A DNA stretch of 64,000 bases from Klebsiella sp. RIT-PI-d (GTDB taxonomy: Bacteria; Pseudomonadota; Gammaproteobacteria; Enterobacterales; Enterobacteriaceae): assembly GCF_001187865.1 (NCBI RefSeq), contig NZ_LGIT01000018.1, forward strand, positions 20,767-84,766. Direction: 5' to 3'. The stretch's first letter is position 1; the number at the start of each line of letters is the position of its first letter. Under the pieces are notes generated by a model, which worked only from the letters and a program-made list of their open reading frames with translations, was not told the origin of the DNA and ran no database searches. The position numbers and the translations under genes are program-made. This document shows positions 58,936 to 64,000 of the stretch, piece after piece.

Positions 58936-60294
58936 TTAACCTTGCTTGTACGCCCCCTGTTTGAGGTCATCAACAACGCCATTCATTCTGTTTTCAGTCA
59001 GGCCGTAAAATTTGATGGAGAAAGCAGTCAAGATATAGAAGATGGCTGGTATGATGGTGAACAATAAAACCACACCCTGAACGGCCGATGCTGATTGCGT
59101 TACGTTGCCAGTTGCATAGCCGAATGCGGCTAAAATCCATCCCAGAATCGCCCCGCCTACGGCAACCCCCAGTTTAATCACAAAGATATTGGCAGCGACG
59201 TTCATGCCGGTAATACGTCGCCGGGTTTTCCATTCGCCGTAATTATTAGCGTCGGTGATCATTGACCATTGCAGTGCGCCATTGCCGCCCTGAATAATGG
59301 ACATAATGACATGAATGGAAAGAATGGCGATCCAGTACTGCGCAGGCACAAAGAAGCACAGAATACCAATGGCAGCGGTTAATAAATTAATCCAGAAAGA
59401 GAATTGTATTTTACAAAAGCGCGTGCCGAACGGTTTTGCCAGTATTGATCCCAGCATAGAGGCAAACATACCGCCCAGCATAAACAAACTGATAATATCT
59501 GAGCCTTTATTCAGTACGGTACCAATGTAATAAACAACGGCACCACCGCGCAGAACCACGGCCACCAGCATCATAAAATTATAGATAGACAGGATCAGCC
59601 ATTGATCGTTCTTAAAGAGAATTTTCACGTCGCGGGCGATATTCAAATTTTCTTCTTTAATCGGCTGGACACGCTCTTTCGTAGTCAGGAAGCACACTAC
59701 AAACATCAGGCAGCCAATGACGCCAAAAATAGCCATCGAAACCTGAATACCGGTTGGTCTGTCACCAGGATACAGGAAGTCAGCCAACGGTAAAATCAGT
59801 GCTGTACCCAATGCGCCGCCGATGGGCGTGATGGCGAACCGCCAAGACTGCAAAGAAAGGTTTTCACGCGGATCGGAGGTTAAGGCCGCCCCCAGAGAAC
59901 AGTAGGGAATATTAATCGCGGTATACATTAAGGTCATAAAAATGTATGCCGCAACCGCATAGACAATTTTACCCGACTCGGAAAAATCAGGGATGGAATA
60001 CACCAGCACGCAGCTTACGGCGAAAGGCACGCAAATCGCCAGCAGCCAGGGACGAAAGCGTCCCCAGCGCGTCGAGGTGGCATCGGCAATCGCGCCCATA
60101 ATAGGATCGGTTATAGCATCAAGCAGGCGAACAAGTAAAAACATGGTGCCCATGACTGCAGGCGGCAGTCCGTAAATATCAGTATAAAAATAGGCGAGAA
60201 TAGCGACTGAAGAGTCAAAAACAATATGGCTTGCAGCATCCCCAAGGCTATAACCGACCTTTTCTCTGACAGATATCCTGTCTCCATTAGACAT
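58936..60294 (-). CDS. GPH-family sugar:cation symporter
   Basis: A 452-residue transporter of the glycoside-pentoside-hexuronide family (MelB, YicJ, XynP, YihO type), using H+ or Na+. Family marks are REKVGYSLGDAASHIVFDSS, DAITDPIMGAIADATSTRWGRFRPW (helix 2-3 loop) and WSMITDANNYGEWKTRRRITGM in the second half. Twelve hydrophobic segments are visible. GGAGC precedes the ATG. It is a single gene between emrB and luxS with no enzyme next to it; in E. coli this position is empty. The GH5-like enzyme at 47966 is a conceivable partner. An upstream GTAACCGGTTTC (60321-60332) resembles a LacI-family operator. Confidence 0.87.
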   Translation of the reverse strand: MSNGDRISVREKVGYSLGDAASHIVFDSSVAILAYFYTDIYGLPPAVMGTMFLLVRLLDAITDPIMGAIADATSTRWGRFRPWLLAICVPFAVSCVLVYSIPDFSESGKIVYAVAAYIFMTLMYTAINIPYCSLGAALTSDPRENLSLQSWRFAITPIGGALGTALILPLADFLYPGDRPTGIQVSMAIFGVIGCLMFVVCFLTTKERVQPIKEENLNIARDVKILFKNDQWLILSIYNFMMLVAVVLRGGAVVYYIGTVLNKGSDIISLFMLGGMFASMLGSILAKPFGTRFCKIQFSFWINLLTAAIGILCFFVPAQYWIAILSIHVIMSIIQGGNGALQWSMITDANNYGEWKTRRRITGMNVAANIFVIKLGVAVGGAILGWILAAFGYATGNVTQSASAVQGVVLLFTIIPAIFYILTAFSIKFYGLTENRMNGVVDDLKQGAYKQG

Positions 60295-60577
60295 AATAGC
60301 TCCTTTACTTATACGGTATGTAACCGGTTTCTGTTATGGCGCTATTTTTGCCACATCTGCGTAGTCAGGGTCCATTATGTTTTTAAGCTACCTGATTATG
60401 TTTTTTTCTTTATGTGATCAAAAGAGGATAACACTATTTTACAGGAGAGGTTTATGCCTGACAGATCACGTTTTTATTCGCGGGCAATAGTCAATGAATC
60501 ATGCAAAATATTAATTAATGAGGCTAAAGCAATCACACTACGAATGCTTTATTCAATATGACAGGTTGAAGGAAATA

Positions 60578-60607
60578 AATATCAGCCTCCGGGAGGAGGC
60601 TGATATT
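60578..60607 (-). terminator. Terminator of luxS
   Basis: Perfect 13-bp stem AATATCAGCCTCC/GGAGGCTGATATT with loop GGGA, just past the luxS stop (60618-60620) and followed on the minus strand by TTATTTCC. Confidence 0.8.
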
Positions 60608-60617
60608 GATACACAGA

Positions 60618-61133
60618 CTAAATATGCAGTTCCTGCAATTTCTCTTTCGGCAACTTAAGCTCTTCGTTGCTGTTTACGCGGACGTCGCGCTCAAGAATAT
60701 GACGCGCGATATCCTGCGCCTCATTGAGAGAGTGCATCTGATACGTTCCGCACTGATAGACGTTCAGTTCAGGGATCTGATTCTGATCCTGGACTTTTAA
60801 CACGTCAGCCATAGCGGCTTTCCACGCATCGGCAACGCGTTGCTCATCAGGCGTACCGATGAGGCTCATATAGAAACCGGTACGGCAACCCATCGGGGAA
60901 ATATCGATAATCTCAACACCGTTACCGTTCAGATGATCGCGCATGAAACCTGCGAACAGATGTTCCAGCGTGTGGATACCTTTTTCTGGCATGACTTCTT
61001 TGTTCGGCGCGCAAAAACGCAGATCGAACACAGTGATGGTATCGCCATGCGGCGTGTTCATGGTTTTCGCGACACGCACCGCAGGGGCTTCCATACGAGT
61101 ATGGTCAACAGTAAAGCTATCTAAAAGCGGCAT
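60618..61133 (-). CDS. luxS: S-ribosylhomocysteine lyase LuxS
   Basis: Cleaves S-ribosylhomocysteine to homocysteine and DPD, the precursor of autoinducer-2. 171 residues as in E. coli. Metal ligands are His54 and His58 in HTLEH and Cys128 in YQCGTY; catalytic Cys83 is in [19 protein letters not shown] precedes the ATG. The sRNA gene micA is divergent upstream, so the luxS leader can pair with MicA, as known in E. coli. Confidence 0.98.
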   Translation of the reverse strand: MPLLDSFTVDHTRMEAPAVRVAKTMNTPHGDTITVFDLRFCAPNKEVMPEKGIHTLEHLFAGFMRDHLNGNGVEIIDISPMGCRTGFYMSLIGTPDEQRVADAWKAAMADVLKVQDQNQIPELNVYQCGTYQMHSLNEAQDIARHILERDVRVNSNEELKLPKEKLQELHI

Positions 61134-61244
61134 TCTATCTCCTCCTGACTATCTATATGTCATTTAATTCAAAAGGTTACGATGTTCTTTCTTACCTGGA
61201 TTTCGTATCCTTTTGGATAGTGCGAATTTTTTTGAAATTAAAAT

Positions 61245-61271
61245 GAACTCTTTGTTCCCGGGTGAGTCTGA
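61245..61271 (+). promoter_or_regulatory. Sigma-E promoter of micA
   Basis: GAACT at 61245-61249 and TCTGA at 61267-61271 with 17 bp between fit the sigma-E consensus. The start of MicA follows 7 bp later. Confidence 0.8.
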
Positions 61272-61277
61272 ATATAT

Positions 61278-61351
61278 GAAAGACGCGCATTTGTTATCAT
61301 CATCCCTGTATTCAGAGATGTGCATTTTGGCCACAGTGATGTGGCCTTTTT
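61278..61351 (+). ncRNA. micA: Small RNA MicA
   Basis: Hfq-dependent sRNA that represses ompA and other envelope mRNAs under sigma-E control. The 5' part GAAAGACGCGCATTTGTTAT is identical to E. coli MicA and holds the seed. A central hairpin and the terminator GGCCACAGTGATGTGGCC followed by five T complete the roughly 74-nt RNA. It lies between luxS and gshA, exactly as in E. coli. The middle hairpin (CTGTATTCAG) and loop bases differ slightly. Confidence 0.95.
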
Positions 61352-61359
61352 CTTTTGCA

Positions 61360-62916
61360 TCAGGCGTGTTTTGCCAGTAGCGCTTCAAACGACTCACTGT
61401 CTGCCGCTTCAGCTTCACGCTGACGTTCCCATGAGGCTTTGCCCTCATTAATGAAATCATCTTCGCTTAAAATTTCCAGCGGCTCCTGTTGAAGCATAGT
61501 ACGGTACTCTGCCGCCAGTTGTTTTCCGGTCCCGCCAATCCCCTGCTCTTTCATCATGTGCAGAATACGCGCAGAGAACGTCAATTCCGGGTTGTCAAAA
61601 CAGGCAGCCAGCTCATCACAGACTTTTTGATAGGCATCAGAGCCTTCAATGCTGTCGAGCGTGTGGGCGACGCGACGTAAATCGCGGAACAGATCGTTAC
61701 CCACCTGCGCCAGCGGGAATTGAGCGCTTTCGCATCCTATGCCCAGCGTTAGCCCCGGCTTGCGGCCTTCGAGGATCACCCGATTCCAGTTAGTGCGGGT
61801 ACACAGTAGCTCATCACTGCTCATTTCCGGCGCATCAGCCAGGGCACACCAGACCATAAAGAGGTCAAGGAAGCGCACCTGCTGCTCATCCACGCCTATC
61901 GGCGAGAAGGGGTTAATGTCCAGCGAGCGCACTTCGATATACTCAATGCCCCCGCGCAGCAGCGCGTCCGACGGTGTCTCACCGCTACGCGTAACGCGTT
62001 TTGGCCGGATCGGGGCATACAGTTCGTTTTCGATCTGCAAAATATTGCTGTTGATTTGCAGATACTTGCCGTCTTTTTGCAAACCCATTTTGGCATACTC
62101 TTCGGAAGGCGTTTTGATTGCCCGCTTCAATCCTGCCACATAAGTCTCTAAATCGTTAAACGTCATTCCGAGATTGCTTTGCGATTTATTGGTATAACCC
62201 AGATCGCTCAGGCGCAGCGACGTCGCCCACGGCAGGTAATACATTCCACATTCGGTTTTTTCGAACGGTAATGTCGTCGGCTTGCCCTGTAAAAAAGAGG
62301 AACAAATCGCAGGCGATGCACCAAAAAGATAAGGGATCACCCAGCCAAAGCGGTAATAATTGCGAATCGAACGGAAATAGCCTGCGGAAATGGCCTCTTT
62401 ACCGCTCTCAGCGTCCGTCACACCGCATTTCGCCTGCCAGAAGGCCATCGGTAAGGAAAAGTTGTAATGCACGCCTGAGATGGTCTGCATCAGCGCGCCG
62501 TAGCGATTTTTCAGGCCTTCGCGATACAGCGTTTTTAGCCGCCCCATGTTTGAGGTGCCATATTGCGCTAACTCAATATCCTGGCCATTTTCAATATAGC
62601 ACGGCATGCTCAGCGGCCACATACGTTCATCGCCAATCTGGCGGGCCGTATAGCGATGCACATCGCGCATAAAACTCAGCATATGCCCGATATTGCCATC
62701 AACTGGCGTAATAAACTCCAGCAGTGCTTCGGCAAAGTCAGTTGTGATCCACTGATGCGTAAAGGCCGAGCCCAGGACTTCAGGATGGCGAGTTGTAGCC
62801 AGTGTTCCGTCTTCGTTTACGCGCAGCGTTTCCCGCTCAAGACCGCGTTTAATACCGACGAGCGCCTGAGGATTTTTTTCCAGCCAGGCCAGCGCCTGTG
62901 ATACGTCAGGGATCAT
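61360..62916 (-). CDS. gshA: Glutamate-cysteine ligase GshA
   Basis: First enzyme of glutathione synthesis, joining glutamate and cysteine with ATP in the cytoplasm. 518 residues as in E. coli. Conserved segments include [51 protein letters not shown] and [18 protein letters not shown]. The C-terminal 60 residues ([19 protein letters not shown] onward) vary more than the rest. The next gene upstream is yqaB, since yqaA is missing. Confidence 0.97.
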   Translation of the reverse strand: MIPDVSQALAWLEKNPQALVGIKRGLERETLRVNEDGTLATTRHPEVLGSAFTHQWITTDFAEALLEFITPVDGNIGHMLSFMRDVHRYTARQIGDERMWPLSMPCYIENGQDIELAQYGTSNMGRLKTLYREGLKNRYGALMQTISGVHYNFSLPMAFWQAKCGVTDAESGKEAISAGYFRSIRNYYRFGWVIPYLFGASPAICSSFLQGKPTTLPFEKTECGMYYLPWATSLRLSDLGYTNKSQSNLGMTFNDLETYVAGLKRAIKTPSEEYAKMGLQKDGKYLQINSNILQIENELYAPIRPKRVTRSGETPSDALLRGGIEYIEVRSLDINPFSPIGVDEQQVRFLDLFMVWCALADAPEMSSDELLCTRTNWNRVILEGRKPGLTLGIGCESAQFPLAQVGNDLFRDLRRVAHTLDSIEGSDAYQKVCDELAACFDNPELTFSARILHMMKEQGIGGTGKQLAAEYRTMLQQEPLEILSEDDFINEGKASWERQREAEAADSESFEALLAKHA

Positions 62917-63064
62917 AGTGATCTCCCGTCAGTCAAATTCATTTTAATAATCATAGAAGTGCTACCACGCCATACCTGCGGAAACAAACGCCCAAGGATA
63001 ACGTTAGTTACCCCTTCAGCGCTATTAGCCATTGTTGCTATTCATCGTAAAAATCAGGGAGTAT

Positions 63065-63631
63065 TTACAGTAGCCGAACGTCTACCACATCCATTCCCGC
63101 GAGCCGCGCCGCCTGAAGGCCAAAATCAGCGTCCTCAAATACAACACATTTTTCCGGAGCCACGCCTATACGTTCAGCACAGAGAAGAAAGGTATCCGGA
63201 GCGGGCTTGTGATTTTTAACGTCGTCGGCCGCCACAACCGCGGAAAAATAGTGACGAAGATTCAGATGTGCCAGTAGCGCTTCTGCTATTGCGCGCTCGC
63301 TCCCCGTTCCGACAGCCATCGGACGCCGCCCGTGCCAGGCTTTAACGACATCGATAAGCGGCAATGGCTTTACAGTATCAAGCAGCATTGCTTTAACCGC
63401 CTCGGTTTTTTCCCGTGCCAGTTGGTAAGGATCGAGACTGGCCTGGTTGATTTCAATAATAGCCTGGGCAATACGCCAGGTGGGAGAACCATTCAGGGAA
63501 ATCATCGCATCCATATCAAATCGCAGCCCGTAGCCGCCGAGAACATCGTCCCAGGCTTTACGGTGCGTTGGTTCGGTATCGAGGATGGTGCCATCCATAT
63601 CGAAAATTAAACCCTCATAATGCTCGTACAT
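63065..63631 (-). CDS. yqaB: Fructose-1-phosphatase YqaB (HAD family)
   Basis: HAD-superfamily sugar phosphatase with activity on fructose 1-phosphate in E. coli. The start at 63631 (MYEHYEGLIFDMDGTILDTE) gives 188 residues, as in E. coli; an upstream ATG at 63649 adds six. Motif I is DMDGT with nucleophile Asp11 and acid Asp13; motif II is AVGTGS; motif III Lys is in KNHKPAPDTF; motif IV is VFEDADFGLQAA. In E. coli yqaA follows directly, but here 148 bp without a gene separate it from gshA. Confidence 0.96.
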   Translation of the reverse strand: MYEHYEGLIFDMDGTILDTEPTHRKAWDDVLGGYGLRFDMDAMISLNGSPTWRIAQAIIEINQASLDPYQLAREKTEAVKAMLLDTVKPLPLIDVVKAWHGRRPMAVGTGSERAIAEALLAHLNLRHYFSAVVAADDVKNHKPAPDTFLLCAERIGVAPEKCVVFEDADFGLQAARLAGMDVVDVRLL

Positions 63632-63783
63632 CTTGTTCTCACAGACCACATGACAGGGTAATACTTTAGCGTAAATGGTCTTTTTTGTCGCTGATGGCAG
63701 GATGAGGAATTATCAGGATCGGCAAAGGACATGCAGGGGTAAAAATCAATAACGTAGGGGGTTGGATATATCAGAGAAGTGTG

Positions 63784-63802
63784 TGGTGCATCCGGGAGGA
63801 TT
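63784..63802 (-). repeat. Copy of the tRNA-Arg 3' end (19 bp)
   Basis: TGGTGCATCCGGGAGGATT repeats the last 19 bases of the tRNA-Arg gene, 115 bp beyond its 3' end on the minus strand. The tyrT operon of E. coli has similar repeats of tRNA 3' ends (rtT). Confidence 0.85.
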
Positions 63803-63916
63803 ACTCGGCTTCGCCTCGCCCTGCGGGCCGTTGCTGAAGCAACGTTATCCTCCCTGGTGCCCGTAACAAGATTCGCGGTGTCTGTGACATCGTTCTCGCT
63901 ACCAGCACAGGAAATA

Positions 63917-63993
63917 TGGTGCATCCGGGAGGATTCGAACCTCCGACCGCTCGGTTCGTAGCCGAGTACTCTATCCAGCTGAGCTACGGATGC
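63917..63993 (-). tRNA. tRNA-Arg (anticodon ACG)
   Basis: 77-nt tRNA, identical to E. coli argQ/argV-type genes as far as I can tell. The acceptor is GCATCCG/CGGATGC, the anticodon stem-loop is CTCGGCTACGAACCGAG with ACG (modified to ICG, reading CGU/CGC/CGA), the T-loop is GGTTCGAATCC, and CCA is encoded. In E. coli several copies follow serV between csrA and yqaB, so more copies probably lie beyond the window. Confidence 0.98.
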
Positions 63994-64000
63994 ATCGGGA

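Noticed and set aside
61164..61460. 98-codon minus-strand frame between luxS and gshA
   Set aside because: It covers micA and the gshA 3' end; MicA with its sigma-E promoter is a much better explanation.
63784..63802. Second tRNA-Arg gene
   Set aside because: Only the 3' 19 bases are present; no anticodon or D arm follows.

Overview
The window is a chromosomal segment of an Enterobacteriaceae close to Escherichia, Salmonella and Citrobacter. Most proteins outside the accessory blocks match remembered E. coli K-12 proteins nearly end to end, and the backbone order recN-bamE-rnfH-ratA-smpB-ssrA ... kbp-yqaE-alaE-ygaC-ygaM-nrdHIEF-proVWX-ygaY-mprA-emrAB-luxS-micA-gshA-yqaB-tRNA-Arg is the K-12 2.7-2.8 Mb region. 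I cannot name genus or species from the sequence alone.

Layout. (1) 1-4112: core genes for DNA repair (recN, cut by the window edge), outer-membrane assembly (bamE), ratA-rnfH, and the trans-translation pair smpB/ssrA. (2) 4104-8035: a small decayed genomic island in the 3' end of ssrA. It is bounded by about 140-bp direct repeats that both carry the ssrA 3' end and its terminator. Inside are an integrase stub fused to an IS3 remnant, a frameshifted small gene, a ccdAB toxin-antitoxin pair and three unassigned genes. (3) 8256-36217: a biofilm block. The divergent pair bdcR/bdcA (TetR repressor and biofilm-dispersal SDR protein) is followed by a 0.9-kb AT-rich leader and a bapABCD-type locus: a giant Ig-repeat adhesin (about 6,940 codons if one frameshift is repaired) and its own type I secretion TolC-like, ABC and HlyD-like proteins. 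(4) 36272-43913: an accessory stretch replacing the E. coli kbp-alaE neighbourhood: an Ail/OmpX-family porin, an orphan lipoprotein, a Fur-box-preceded FhuE-like receptor, kbp, a divergent ydeI/ydeJ pair, yqaE, a YodC-like protein, alaE, ygaC and ygaM. (5) 44063-47926: nrdHIEF, the manganese ribonucleotide reductase operon, with two inverted-repeat boxes 31-32 bp apart that fit NrdR. (6) 47966-50255: a GH5-like glycosidase facing a LacI-family regulator across a perfect 32-bp palindrome. (7) 50522-58797: the proU osmoprotectant importer, an intact ygaY exporter and the emrRAB multidrug efflux operon. (8) 58936-63993: a GPH sugar transporter, luxS, the sRNA MicA, gshA, yqaB and tRNA-Arg(ACG). 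Compared with E. coli, stpA, ygaV, ygaP, ygaZH and yqaA are absent.

How the genes work together. bapB-bapC-bapD form the complete export channel for BapA, and the neighbouring bdcA is a biofilm-dispersal factor, so attachment and release functions sit side by side. The ssrA end has acted as an integration hotspot. The sugar genes (GH5/LacI and the GPH transporter) look like separate insertions into the backbone.

The bapA sequence contains a single-C frameshift and clusters of changes to C in the repeats. These may be real or may be consensus errors, so its intactness should not be assumed either way.
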